A stretch of DNA of 64,000 bases from Streptomyces griseus. Its GTDB lineage: Bacteria; Bdellovibrionota; Bdellovibrionia; Bdellovibrionales; Bdellovibrionaceae. Below are positions 17,426-26,101 of this stretch, piece after piece. The DNA lies in assembly GCA_943330705.2 (NCBI GenBank), contig CALQIT020000001.1, forward strand, positions 62,001 to 126,000, in the 5' to 3' direction. Position 1 is the stretch's first letter. Every line of letters begins with the position of its first letter. The notes beneath the pieces were generated by a model. It was not told the origin of the DNA, ran no database searches, and was given only the letters and a program-made list of their open reading frames with translations. The position numbers were made by a program, and so were the translations under genes.

Positions 17426-18195
17426 TCAATCACCGTTAGTGGTCCTTCAAGTTGCCCACGAATAAACTGCCGAACTCGCGCATCTTGTTCTTTTTTCGTT
17501 TGCTCAACGGTTCCGGTGACAATAACACCCTTGTCGACAACCATCGCTATTCGGTCGGCCATTTGGTAAGCTCGGTTCATATCATTAGTAATCGCGATGA
17601 CGGTCGCATTGTCTTTTTTCTGCAATTCTTTAATCAGGTCAATAATTTTACGACTTGTGATCGGGTCTAGGCCTGCAGTTGGGTCGTCATAAAAGATAAT
17701 TTCTGGTTTAAGTGCCAAGGCCCGCGCAATTCCCAAACGCTTTTGCATTCCACCGCTGATTTCATCGGGATATAGATCTTTGGCTTGCGGGAGTCCAACC
17801 GCTTCTAAAAAGCGAACCACCGTCTGATCAATTTCAACTTCGCTGGCAGAAGTCACTTCCCGCATCGGAAATGCAATGTTGTTACCAACAGTCATTGAGT
17901 CAAACAGGGCATTTTTTTGAAAAAGCATTCCAAGTTTATAAAGAAGTTCTTGTTTCTCTCGCGTAGATAAAATCTGCCAATTTTTTCCCCGGACCAAGAC
18001 CGACCCCGAAGTCGGAGTAATCAGTCCAGCCATTAATTTAAGCAAAACTGTTTTGCCTTGGCCAGACGGACCTACAATAACAAAGTTTTCACCTTCGTAA
18101 ATTTCAAGGGATACATTTTTTAGAATCGTTTCCTCGCCAAAGGTCACAGTGACATCAAGTAGCTCGATTGCTTTTGGACTACTATTCAACGCCAT
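17422..18195 (-). CDS. MlaF-type ABC ATPase lacking catalytic Glu and switch His (second ATPase)
   Basis: ABC ATPase of 257 residues, first gene of the mla operon. Walker A is GPSGQGKT and the signature EISGGMQKR is canonical. Walker B reads IIFYDDPTAGLDP: Asp replaces the catalytic Glu (codon within 17688-17683). The switch region reads IAITNDM, with Asn (17586-17584) in place of His. It should bind ATP but hydrolyse it poorly. Together with the other ATPase it could form one good and one degenerate site. Divergent from mdh across an 89-base spacer. Confidence 0.9.
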   Translation of the reverse strand: MALNSSPKAIELLDVTVTFGEETILKNVSLEIYEGENFVIVGPSGQGKTVLLKLMAGLITPTSGSVLVRGKNWQILSTREKQELLYKLGMLFQKNALFDSMTVGNNIAFPMREVTSASEVEIDQTVVRFLEAVGLPQAKDLYPDEISGGMQKRLGIARALALKPEIIFYDDPTAGLDPITSRKIIDLIKELQKKDNATVIAITNDMNRAYQMADRIAMVVDKGVIVTGTVEQTKKEQDARVRQFIRGQLEGPLTVIE

Positions 18196-18254
18196 GCTCT
18201 AAGTTTTTCCAATCCAGCTCTGTGATGACTTCTCTATCCTATTGATTTAAGTTT

Positions 18255-18270
18255 GTTTAATACGTTAAAC
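18255..18270. promoter_or_regulatory. Operator-like inverted repeat before mdh
   Basis: GTTTAA and TTAAAC flank the spacer TACG, ending five bases before the AAGGAG ribosome site of mdh. It sits in the divergent spacer between the mla operon and mdh. A regulator binding site is possible; none is known. Confidence 0.3.
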
Positions 18271-18284
18271 GCAAGGAGAAAAAC

Positions 18285-19229
18285 ATGGCTTTCAAAAGAA
18301 AGAAAATCACGGTCATTGGTGCTGGCTTCGTTGGTTCAACATGCGCACATTGGGCTGCCGCAAAAGAACTCGGCGACGTTGTCCTACTTGATATCAATGA
18401 GGGTGCTGCTAAGGGAAAGAGTCTTGACCTCTACGAAGCTGCTCCCGTCGAACAATTTGATGCTAAAGTCACGGGCACCGCAGATTACAAAGACATTGCG
18501 GACTCTGACGTTGTCATCATGACGGCTGGTATTCCGAGAAAACCGGGCATGAGCCGTGATGATCTTCTATCAACCAACGCGAAAATTATGAAAGAAGCTT
18601 GCGAAGGCATTAAAAAATATGCGCCAAACTGCGTTTTGATCGTGGTCAGCAATCCTTTGGATGCAATGGCCTACGTTGCAAAACAAGTCACGGGCTTCCC
18701 GCGCGAACGAGTCCTCGGTATGGCTGGGGTTTTGGATACAGCGCGATTTCGCGCTTTTATATCTGAAGAGCTTAACGTTTCAGTTAAAGACGTGCAGGCG
18801 ATTGTTCTTGGCGGCCACGGCGACACCATGGTGCCGATGCCAAGACATTGCTCCGTTGGCGGCGTGCCCTTGATGGAGATGATGGAGCCTGCAAAACTTG
18901 AGGCCCTGATTCAACGAACTCGCGCCGGTGGTGCAGAAATCGTGAATCTATTAAAAACGGGCTCTGCATATTACGCGCCCTCTGCATCTGCTGTGCAAAT
19001 GGCGGAAGCGATATTAAAGGATCAAAACAGAATTCTGCCATGTGCGGTGGAATTAAACGGCGAATATGGAGTAAAAGGGTTTTTTGTCGGTGTTCTTTGT
19101 AAACTCAACGGCAAAGGTCTAGATAAAGTGATCGAGCTAAAGCTAAATGACGCTGAAAAGGCAATGCTTAACAACTCAGTCAAAGCCGTAGAAGATCTTG
19201 TTGGGGCCCTTAAAAACATTCAATACTAG
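18285..19229 (+). CDS. mdh: Malate dehydrogenase (LDH-like type)
   Basis: NAD-dependent oxidation of malate to oxaloacetate in the TCA cycle. The NAD fold motif GAGFVG is at residues 12-17 and the adenosine-ribose Asp at 36. The substrate loop IPRKPGMSR carries the malate-type arginine (Arg85 rather than the Gln of lactate dehydrogenases), and the catalytic His178 is in [10 protein letters not shown]. The length of 314 residues is typical. A strong AAGGAG lies eight bases before ATG. It is followed at short spacing by sucC, sucD and ndk, a TCA operon. Confidence 0.94.
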   Translation: MAFKRKKITVIGAGFVGSTCAHWAAAKELGDVVLLDINEGAAKGKSLDLYEAAPVEQFDAKVTGTADYKDIADSDVVIMTAGIPRKPGMSRDDLLSTNAKIMKEACEGIKKYAPNCVLIVVSNPLDAMAYVAKQVTGFPRERVLGMAGVLDTARFRAFISEELNVSVKDVQAIVLGGHGDTMVPMPRHCSVGGVPLMEMMEPAKLEALIQRTRAGGAEIVNLLKTGSAYYAPSASAVQMAEAILKDQNRILPCAVELNGEYGVKGFFVGVLCKLNGKGLDKVIELKLNDAEKAMLNNSVKAVEDLVGALKNIQY

Positions 19230-19237
19230 GTTGGTCT

Positions 19238-20404
19238 ATGAATATTCATGAGTTTCAAGCAAAAGAAGTTCTTAGAAAATATGGAGTGGTCACTTTAAAA
19301 GGTAAGGTGGCCTCAAACAGCGACGAAGCAGTTGCTGCAGCCAAAGAAATCGGCGGCAATGTGTGGGTTGTTAAAGCTCAGATACACGCAGGTGGCCGCG
19401 GAAAAGGTGGCGGCGTAAAATTAGCTAAGTCCATTGAGGAAGTTCGCGAGCTCTCACAAAAAATAATTGGAATGACCTTAGTGACCCCGCAAACCGGTCC
19501 TCAAGGAAAAAAAGTGAATCGTGTTTATATTGAGGCTGGTTGCAATATCGCCAAAGAATTTTACGCAGCGATGTTGATCGATCGAGTTACCGGCCGACCT
19601 GCACTTATTGCCAGTTCGCAGGGTGGTATGGATATCGAAGAAGTAGCGCACTCCAGTCCAAACGCAATTATGAAAATCGATATTGATCCGGTTACAGGCT
19701 TAATGCCCTATCAAGGTCGGGAAGTGGCTTTTGCCTTAGGCGTGCCCGCTGAATCCATTAGCAAAGCTGTTGGATTTTTCCAGGGTCTTTATCGGGCCTT
19801 TATGGAAAAAGATTGCTCAATGGCAGAGATCAACCCTTTGGTTTTGACTAAAGAAGGTGACCTCATTGCCTTGGATGCAAAGATGAATTTTGACTCGAAT
19901 GCTTTGTATCGACAAAAAGACATCCTTGAGTACCGGGATTTAACTGAAGAAGAACCGACAGAAATAGAGGCCTCTAAGTACGACCTTGCCTTCATTAAGC
20001 TGGATGGAAAAATCGGCTGCTTAGTGAATGGAGCAGGTTTGGCAATGGCGACGCTGGATATCATTAAGTTACACGGTGAAACTCCTGCTAACTTTTTGGA
20101 TGTCGGCGGCGGCGCGAATAAGGAAAAAGTAACGGCAGCCTTCAAAATAATTCTGAAGGATCCCTCTGTTCGGGGGATTTTAGTGAATATTTTTGGTGGA
20201 ATTATGAAATGCGATATTATTGCTGATGGTGTTATTTCGGCGTCAAAAGAAGTTGGTATAAAAGTTCCCTTGGTCGTTCGCCTCGAAGGAACCAACGTCG
20301 AACTGGGTAAAAAAATGCTTCTTGATAGTGGTCTGAATATAATTCCAGCAAACGATTTGACGGACGCGGCTCAAAAAATCGTTGCTGCCGTGAAAGGGAA
20401 ATAA
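19238..20404 (+). CDS. sucC: Succinyl-CoA synthetase beta subunit
   Basis: ADP/GDP-forming succinate-CoA ligase, nucleotide-binding subunit (ATP-grasp fold). The N-terminal [16 protein letters not shown] and the [14 protein letters not shown] loop near residues 50-63 are diagnostic. The C-terminal half has [13 protein letters not shown] and FGGIMKCD. The length of 388 residues is standard. It starts eight bases after mdh and is two bases from sucD, so the operon is tightly packed. Confidence 0.96.
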   Translation: MNIHEFQAKEVLRKYGVVTLKGKVASNSDEAVAAAKEIGGNVWVVKAQIHAGGRGKGGGVKLAKSIEEVRELSQKIIGMTLVTPQTGPQGKKVNRVYIEAGCNIAKEFYAAMLIDRVTGRPALIASSQGGMDIEEVAHSSPNAIMKIDIDPVTGLMPYQGREVAFALGVPAESISKAVGFFQGLYRAFMEKDCSMAEINPLVLTKEGDLIALDAKMNFDSNALYRQKDILEYRDLTEEEPTEIEASKYDLAFIKLDGKIGCLVNGAGLAMATLDIIKLHGETPANFLDVGGGANKEKVTAAFKIILKDPSVRGILVNIFGGIMKCDIIADGVISASKEVGIKVPLVVRLEGTNVELGKKMLLDSGLNIIPANDLTDAAQKIVAAVKGK

Positions 20405-20406
20405 TC

Positions 20407-21276
20407 ATGGCAATTCTTATAGATTCGAATACCAAGTTGATTACTCAAGGATTTACCGGTGCCCAAGGATCTTTTCACTCTGAGCAGTGTTTGGCCTATG
20501 GAACTAAACTGGTTGGCGGCGTTACACCTGGAAAAGGTGGTACGAAACATCTGAATCTTCCGGTTTTTAATACCGTGAAAGAAGCAAAAGCGGCAACTGG
20601 CTGCAATGCTTCAATGGTATTTGTGCCGCCGTCCTTTGCCGCAGACTCGATTATGGAGGCTGTCGAGGCAGATCTCGATTTAGTTGTCTGTATTACTGAA
20701 GGGATTCCGGTCATCGACATGGTACGAGTCAGACGCTTTATGGAAGGCCGAAGAACTCGCTTAATTGGGCCCAATTGCCCAGGAGTTATTACCCCAGGAC
20801 AATGTAAAATTGGCATTATGCCCGGGCATATTCATAAACCAGGACGCATAGGCGTGCTATCCCGATCTGGAACCTTGACCTACGAGGCTGTCCACCAACT
20901 CACGGCAGTTGGACTTGGACAAAGCACCTGCGTGGGAATCGGCGGGGACCCCGTCAATGGAACCAACTTTGTAGACGTTTTAAAGTTATACAACGCAGAT
21001 CCAGATACGGATGCAGTGATTTTGATTGGAGAAATCGGCGGTTCAGCTGAAGAAGATGCCGCAGCCTACATCAAAAGAGAGTTTAAAAAACCAGTGGCGG
21101 CATTTATTGCAGGCGCCAGTGCCCCAAAAGGCAAACGAATGGGCCACGCCGGTGCCATCGTCAGCGGTGGTCAGGGCACGGCAGAAGCAAAATTTGCAGC
21201 CCTTGAAGCTGCAGGTTGCAAAATTTCACGAAGTCCTGCAGATATGGGCAGGACACTAAAATCACTGCTAAAGTAA
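20407..21276 (+). CDS. sucD: Succinyl-CoA synthetase alpha subunit
   Basis: Holds the CoA site and the phosphohistidine of succinyl-CoA synthetase. [14 protein letters not shown] near the N-terminus is the CoA-binding loop, and [14 protein letters not shown] contains the active-site His247. The length of 289 residues is normal. The ATG is two bases after the sucC stop and ndk follows at 12 bases. Confidence 0.96.
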   Translation: MAILIDSNTKLITQGFTGAQGSFHSEQCLAYGTKLVGGVTPGKGGTKHLNLPVFNTVKEAKAATGCNASMVFVPPSFAADSIMEAVEADLDLVVCITEGIPVIDMVRVRRFMEGRRTRLIGPNCPGVITPGQCKIGIMPGHIHKPGRIGVLSRSGTLTYEAVHQLTAVGLGQSTCVGIGGDPVNGTNFVDVLKLYNADPDTDAVILIGEIGGSAEEDAAAYIKREFKKPVAAFIAGASAPKGKRMGHAGAIVSGGQGTAEAKFAALEAAGCKISRSPADMGRTLKSLLK

Positions 21277-21288
21277 CAAGGAGCAAAT

Positions 21289-21714
21289 ATGGCCCTCGAA
21301 AAAACTTTCTCGATTATCAAACCAAATGCGATGAAAAAAAATTGCCTTGGTGACATTATTTCAATGTTTGAAGCCAATGGCCTAAAAATCGCAGGTGCAA
21401 AAATTGCGATTATGTCAAAATCAAAGGCTGAAGAATTCTATGCCGAGCATAAAGCTCGTCCTTTCTTCGCCGAATTGGTAAGTTTTATGACTTCAGGCCC
21501 AGTGCTTTTAATGTGTTTAGCTGGGGAAAATGCTGTCGCAAAAAATCGAGAAATTATGGGCGCTACAGACCCAAAAAAGGCAAATCCAGGTACGATTCGC
21601 TTTAAATTTGGCGACAACGTAGGAGAAAACGCGGCCCACGGATCGGATAGTGCAGCCAGTGCAGAGCGCGAACTTGCTTTGTTTTTCGAAAAAAACGAAA
21701 TCTGCAACGCTTAG
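21289..21714 (+). CDS. ndk: Nucleoside diphosphate kinase
   Basis: Transfers the gamma-phosphate between nucleoside triphosphates and diphosphates. The ping-pong histidine is His117 in NAAHGSDS. The N-terminal [11 protein letters not shown] and the [12 protein letters not shown] loop are standard. The length of 141 residues is typical. AAGGAG precedes the ATG. A terminator 28 bases after the stop ends the mdh-sucCD-ndk operon, a layout that fits GTP-linked succinyl-CoA synthetase output. Confidence 0.96.
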   Translation: MALEKTFSIIKPNAMKKNCLGDIISMFEANGLKIAGAKIAIMSKSKAEEFYAEHKARPFFAELVSFMTSGPVLLMCLAGENAVAKNREIMGATDPKKANPGTIRFKFGDNVGENAAHGSDSAASAERELALFFEKNEICNA

Positions 21715-21741
21715 ATTTAGAAAATGTGAATTGCTGTTTTA

Positions 21742-21772
21742 GGGGTTGCTAGCAAGCAACCCCTTTATTTTT
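21742..21772 (+). terminator. Terminator of the mdh-sucCD-ndk operon
   Basis: A nine-base stem GGGGTTGCT/AGCAACCCC with an AGCA loop, followed by TTTATTTTT. Confidence 0.88.
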
Positions 21773-21795
21773 AATCAGCTTATAAAGCTACCAAT

Positions 21796-22953
21796 GTGGG
21801 TTGTATTTTGAATCGAATAGGCCAAGAAATTAACGCAACAATTGAGAAGCTGAGCAAAGGCGGAAACGGGCTAGCCAGGGTGGATGGTTTCGTGTTTTTT
21901 GTCCCCTTGAGTGCGCCCGGGGACGAGCTCGTCGTCCGCATAATCGAAGAAAAAAAGAATTATGGCTTTGCTGAAATCGTTTCTATCCTAAAACCCGGCC
22001 CATCTAGGATTCAACCGCCATGCCCGGTCTTTGGTAAGTGTGGCGGCTGCAACTGGCAGCATTTAGAATACGGCGAACAGCTTAGACAGAAAGAGTTAAT
22101 CGTGCATGAACAACTGTCCTCGGTTGTTGATGCAAATACGCAATGGCTGCCAATTCTACCAAGTCCGAGTCAATGGCGTTATCGAAATCGAATTCAACTC
22201 AAGTTCAATAGTCCACAGCTAGGATTTTTCCGCCGGGGTTCACACGATATTATTCCGATTGATGACTGCCCAATTGTTGAAAAGCAATTGGCTGAGCAAA
22301 TCGTAGCCCTAAAATCAATGCTTGAACAATCGCATTCCCGGGTCGACAAAGTTGAAGCTTTCATTGCAACCGATGAGACCATCGAAACACGCCTTGGCAA
22401 TGACCCATTGAAAAAATCTGCCTTTTCCCAGGTCAATCGATCGGTCAACACTCTGCTCATTGAAAAGGTGCTAGAATGGTCCAAATCTGCTAGTCCTGAG
22501 CTTATTTTTGATCTCTACGCTGGCAGTGGTAACTTCTCATTCCCATTAATGCGACAATTCACGAAATCTTCGGTCACGGCCGTTGAACTTTCACAAGAAG
22601 CAGTTCGTGCCGGTCAAGTAGAGGCTGCAAAAAAGAATTTAAGCCCAAAACGAATTCGTTTCTACCAATCCGATGTCTGTCTTTTCCTTAAACGAACTTG
22701 CCCTGAGGCCTCTTGCCTTGTGATTCTAGACCCGCCTCGAGTTGGCTGTGAATCAACCGTCATGGACTCTTTGGCCTTTTGGCGCCAAACCCGCATCATC
22801 TACATCAGTTGTGATCCCGCAAGTCTGGCTCGCGATATAAAACGCCTCAAGGCGGCGTGTCCAAAATGGAAAATTGCACGTATTCAACCCTTTGATATGT
22901 TTCCACAGACAGACCATGTTGAAACTCTTGTCGAGCTGTTCATTGACTCCTAA
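21796..22953 (+). CDS. rlmD: 23S rRNA (uracil-5-)-methyltransferase, RlmD/RumA type
   Basis: A TRAM domain at the N-terminus (ATIEKLSKGGNGLARVDG) is followed by an iron-sulfur cluster motif C-x5-C-x2-C (CPVFGKCGGC) plus the fourth cysteine in DDCPI. The SAM-binding FDLYAGSGNFS and the catalytic loop YISCDPASLARDI are present. All four cluster cysteines favour RlmD (m5U1939) over TrmA. The length is about 385 residues. Start choice is uncertain: GTG 21796 has no clear ribosome site and TTG 21808 is an alternative. Confidence 0.85.
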   Translation: MGCILNRIGQEINATIEKLSKGGNGLARVDGFVFFVPLSAPGDELVVRIIEEKKNYGFAEIVSILKPGPSRIQPPCPVFGKCGGCNWQHLEYGEQLRQKELIVHEQLSSVVDANTQWLPILPSPSQWRYRNRIQLKFNSPQLGFFRRGSHDIIPIDDCPIVEKQLAEQIVALKSMLEQSHSRVDKVEAFIATDETIETRLGNDPLKKSAFSQVNRSVNTLLIEKVLEWSKSASPELIFDLYAGSGNFSFPLMRQFTKSSVTAVELSQEAVRAGQVEAAKKNLSPKRIRFYQSDVCLFLKRTCPEASCLVILDPPRVGCESTVMDSLAFWRQTRIIYISCDPASLARDIKRLKAACPKWKIARIQPFDMFPQTDHVETLVELFIDS

Positions 22954-22970
22954 ATACAACTTGCTAATGT
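22943..22970 (+). promoter_or_regulatory. Candidate promoter giving a possibly leaderless TPR lipoprotein mRNA
   Basis: TTGACT (22943-22948), a 16-base spacer ending in TGC, and TAATGT (22965-22970) form an extended -10-type promoter. The ATG begins six bases after the -10 box, so transcription would start at or beside the start codon. It overlaps the rlmD 3' end. Confidence 0.4.
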
Positions 22971-22976
22971 TAAGAC

Positions 22977-23726
22977 ATGTCGCGTCCACTGATAGCTGTT
23001 CTACCATTTATTCTTATCGCCTGTGCTTCTCCGCAAAGGCTTAATCAAGATAAAGCTATCTATCATATGCAAATGGGAACCGCTGCACTGATGCAGGGAA
23101 ATAATCCAGTCGCTATTGCTGAACTTTCCATGGCGCAGGGTCTTGATCCTGAAAGTGCGATTGTGCAAAATAATTTAGGTTTGGCATATCTGATGCGCGA
23201 ACGATTAGAGCTTGCTGAAGTTCATATTCGAAAAGCAATTGATCTTCGGCCAGACTACACCGACGCAAAAAATAATTTGGGCCGGGTCTTGATTGAACGA
23301 GGACAATTTAAAGAAGCTATCACCGAGCTTTTAATTGTAACTCAAGATCTAAAATATCAATTTCCAGAAAAGCCTTTAGTAAATATCGGCATGGCATATT
23401 TTAAAATGGGTGATTTTAAAAATGCTGAATTAAATTTTATTGCTGCCATTGGTTATCAAAAAGAAAATTGCTTGGCTCAGTCCTATTTGGGTCGTTGTTT
23501 TTATGAGACTAAAAATTATACAAAGGCAAGCAACCAGCTAGATAAAGCTGGTTCCTTTTGCCAAAAAGGCCAGTTCGACGAACCCCTTTATTATGCAGCC
23601 CTATCCTTCTATCAACTTGGACAAAAGGATAAAAGCGAAGCTCGTCTTGAAGAAATTATTAAAATGTACCCTGACGGTACATATGTTGAAAAAGCACGCT
23701 CAACTCTTGAACTGATTAAAAGGTAA
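22977..23726 (+). CDS. PilF/PilW-like TPR lipoprotein
   Basis: A 249-residue lipoprotein: the signal peptide ends in the lipobox LIAC with the lipidated Cys at residue 16. Five to six TPR repeats follow (AIAELSMAQGLDP; NNLGLAYLMRERLELAEVHI; NNLGRVLIERGQFKEAI). Type IV pilus pilotins PilF/PilW have the same design and help secretin assembly; other TPR lipoproteins do too. It is four bases upstream of a RodZ-like gene, a common pairing in proteobacteria. The exact partner cannot be read from sequence. Confidence 0.75.
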   Translation: MSRPLIAVLPFILIACASPQRLNQDKAIYHMQMGTAALMQGNNPVAIAELSMAQGLDPESAIVQNNLGLAYLMRERLELAEVHIRKAIDLRPDYTDAKNNLGRVLIERGQFKEAITELLIVTQDLKYQFPEKPLVNIGMAYFKMGDFKNAELNFIAAIGYQKENCLAQSYLGRCFYETKNYTKASNQLDKAGSFCQKGQFDEPLYYAALSFYQLGQKDKSEARLEEIIKMYPDGTYVEKARSTLELIKR

Positions 23727-23730
23727 TTTC

Positions 23731-24753
23731 ATGAAGAAAACTGGCGAGATTCTAAAAAATGAACGTGAAAAAAGAAAAATGTCGCTTCATGAGATCGGCA
23801 TGTCCCTTAAAATCAATCCAAAAATTTTAAAGGCAATTGAGGAAGGCGACCTCCGAAATCTTCCGGCTAAAACATTTCTTAGGGGTTTCGTAAGAAGTTA
23901 CGCTCAGTATTTAAGAATTGATGTTGACGAAATTTTAAAAGTTTTCCAAGACGAAATGGGAACAACTCGCCCTGAAACACCAAAACCGAATGGCGAAAAT
24001 CAGGTGGCCTTGCCGGGGCAAGCAAAAAGTGTTTCACCAAACCTTGAAAGAACCGCTCCACAACAGGCAGGAACAATCGACAACATTACCGGTTCAAATC
24101 ACTTCTACATGGTCCTTGGCAGCGTCTTTCTGCTGGTGGTTATAATTTTTGTCGTAAAAATGCTAAATAAGTATCAGAAAGAAACAATTACGATTCCCGC
24201 TGCCGAAATTTCAGAAATTGAAGAAAATATTTTGACCACAACAACACTTGCAGAGCAAAAAAATGAACCTGTTGCCCATCAGATTGTCCCAACAATTTCG
24301 ACCACCTCGACAACCATAGGAATGTCGACGGTGACAACGTCTGTAGCACCAACCACGACGCGGCCAGCGCTGACTGCGACCACGACGCGGCCAGCCCTGA
24401 CTGCGACCACGACGACGCTGGCCAAAGCAGCTATTGCAACTTCGACCACCCTGCATAGTGGAACAACCACCACAACAATCTATGGCCCGACTACAACTTC
24501 CACTACTAAACCGCCGCTGCGCTCAACTGAAGTAATTGTTGAAGCACTAAATAAAGTAACAATTAGCTACCAATTATCATATGGAAAAATGGAGTCTATT
24601 GACCTCAATGCCGATCAAGTTCATACCTTCAAATCTAAAGGAATTATGACCATGGAAATTAGTGACGGAGGATCTGTTAGCATTATTGTAAATGGCCGTG
24701 ACAGAGGGGTTCCTGGTGCAATTGGAAAACCACTTAAGCTTAAACTTCCCTAA
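23731..24753 (+). CDS. rodZ: RodZ-like HTH/membrane protein with Thr-rich linker
   Basis: RodZ links the MreB cytoskeleton to the cell-wall machinery. Residues 5-72 form an Xre-type helix-turn-helix (GEILKNEREKRKMSLHEIG; LPAKTFLRGFVRSYAQYL). One transmembrane helix lies near 126-145 (VLGSVFLLVVIIFVV). A long Thr-rich periplasmic linker follows at about 170-260. The last 75 residues form the C-terminal beta domain of RodZ (DUF4115: STEVIVEALNKVTISYQL). The linker carries 27-base tandem repeats. It is coupled to the upstream TPR lipoprotein. Confidence 0.85.
   Translation: MKKTGEILKNEREKRKMSLHEIGMSLKINPKILKAIEEGDLRNLPAKTFLRGFVRSYAQYLRIDVDEILKVFQDEMGTTRPETPKPNGENQVALPGQAKSVSPNLERTAPQQAGTIDNITGSNHFYMVLGSVFLLVVIIFVVKMLNKYQKETITIPAAEISEIEENILTTTTLAEQKNEPVAHQIVPTISTTSTTIGMSTVTTSVAPTTTRPALTATTTRPALTATTTTLAKAAIATSTTLHSGTTTTTIYGPTTTSTTKPPLRSTEVIVEALNKVTISYQLSYGKMESIDLNADQVHTFKSKGIMTMEISDGGSVSIIVNGRDRGVPGAIGKPLKLKLP
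24352..24420 (+). repeat. 27-bp tandem repeat in the RodZ-like linker
   Basis: Two in-frame copies of a 27-base unit (24352-24378 and 24379-24405, one mismatch) begin ACCACGACGCGGCCAGC; a truncated third follows. They encode the peptide TTRPALTAT repeats. Unit length is a multiple of three, so copy changes would only lengthen or shorten the Thr-rich linker. Confidence 0.85.
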
Positions 24754-24784
24754 ATTAGGCCTATAACTACGGCCAGAGATTACA

Positions 24785-26101
24785 TTGAATAGCATACTTA
24801 GAATCTGGTGGATCTCACTGATATTCAAACTAGTTTTGGCAGCGATTATCCCGCTGTGTCCAGATGAGGCCTACTATTGGGTTTGGTCAAAGCATCTTCA
24901 ACTAAGTTACTATGACCACCCCGGAATGATTGCTTGGTTATTTAAAGTCGGTAGCCTTTTTGAATTTCTTGGTAATGGAGTTCGCTGGCCGATCGTCATT
25001 CTCGGTCACCTAACGGTATTGATCTGGATAAAAATTTTGAGTAGCCTTTTTAATCACGAAACCTCGAAGCAGTGGTTGTGGCTATCCTTAAGCTCGCCGT
25101 TACTTGGCTTCGGTTCAATCATTGCGACTCCGGATGTTCCCGTCGTATTTTTCTGGAGTGTTTCCGTATTTCTATTTCTAGAACTTGAAAGAAATCCTTC
25201 GTGGAAATCCTTTGCAATGCTGGGATCCGCACTGGGATTGGGTTTTTGTGCCAAGTACCACATTGTTCTATTTCCAGTCCTGGTTTTTTTCTATATTTTT
25301 CTTGAAAAGAAATTTCATTTATTACGCGTTAAAGATATTTTGATCGCAGTTCTTTTTGGGTTGTTTTTTTCTTTACCGGTAATTATTTGGAACGTTAGGC
25401 ATGATTTTATTTCCTTCAAGTTTCAGATTGAACACGGACTTGGCCAGAATATTTGGAAGCCATTTTGGACCTATTCTTATGTTTTGGGGCAAATTGCTGC
25501 CGTATTTCCGATAGTTTTTTGGGCAGCGTTTAGAAAGAGAACAAGTAATAAAGGGCGTTTTCTGTACTATGTAGCTTGGGGTCCTCTTCTGTTTTTTCTA
25601 TTTTCTTCTTTTAAAGGAAAGGTTGAATTGAATTGGCCAATTATTGCAGTACCTGCCATTCTTGGACTGGCTGCTGCGAATGAAAGATTTCGTCGGTATT
25701 TTAAATTAGCTCATATTTTTTGGTTTTGCCTATTGTCATTTTTTTCCATAAATCTATTTTTTCCGATGCTAGAAAATACGCCGGCTAAACTTCAGGAACC
25801 TGTCCAATATAGAAAGCTTGAAAATCTGCAGGCACAATATAGTCCATTGTTTGCCGGTACCTATCAAATGGCTTCGCGCTTGTGGTTCAAAAGTAAAAAA
25901 CCTGTCTATAAGCTTTATAAAATGTCCAGAGAAGATTTTTTCGACCACATCGAAGGTTCTATTCCAACCACCTCCCAGTTTTTCGTAGTTTCCGACTTTG
26001 AATGTGATTTACCGAATTGGATAACTACAGCTAGCTACGCGGTAAAACGAATCCAGGAATGGGATACTACGTTTGTTCTTTACGAGGTAACCAAGAAATG
26101 A
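24785..26101 (+). CDS. GT39/ArnT-like membrane glycosyltransferase
   Basis: A 438-residue polytopic membrane protein of the dolichyl-phosphate-mannose/ArnT superfamily, which transfers sugars from a lipid carrier to lipids or proteins on the outer face of the inner membrane. The diagnostic first loop is CPDEAYYWVWSKHLQLSYYD then HPGMIAW: the acidic Asp-Glu and the YYDHP motif are both there. Roughly ten hydrophobic segments follow and a short soluble C-terminal tail closes it. The start is TTG 24785, since no ATG occurs before the conserved block. The acceptor is unknown. It overlaps the following PHP-like gene (ATGA). Confidence 0.82.
   Translation: MNSILRIWWISLIFKLVLAAIIPLCPDEAYYWVWSKHLQLSYYDHPGMIAWLFKVGSLFEFLGNGVRWPIVILGHLTVLIWIKILSSLFNHETSKQWLWLSLSSPLLGFGSIIATPDVPVVFFWSVSVFLFLELERNPSWKSFAMLGSALGLGFCAKYHIVLFPVLVFFYIFLEKKFHLLRVKDILIAVLFGLFFSLPVIIWNVRHDFISFKFQIEHGLGQNIWKPFWTYSYVLGQIAAVFPIVFWAAFRKRTSNKGRFLYYVAWGPLLFFLFSSFKGKVELNWPIIAVPAILGLAAANERFRRYFKLAHIFWFCLLSFFSINLFFPMLENTPAKLQEPVQYRKLENLQAQYSPLFAGTYQMASRLWFKSKKPVYKLYKMSREDFFDHIEGSIPTTSQFFVVSDFECDLPNWITTASYAVKRIQEWDTTFVLYEVTKK

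Noticed and set aside
19789-20295. Minus-strand 168-residue frame inside sucC
   Set aside because: An antisense shadow of a strongly conserved enzyme; codons opposite show no family resemblance.
24211-24473. Minus-strand frames of about 64 and 81 residues over the RodZ-like linker
   Set aside because: They are antisense to the Thr-rich repeat region; their Arg/Gly and Val-rich composition is an artefact of the repeat. The plus-strand RodZ frame is well supported.
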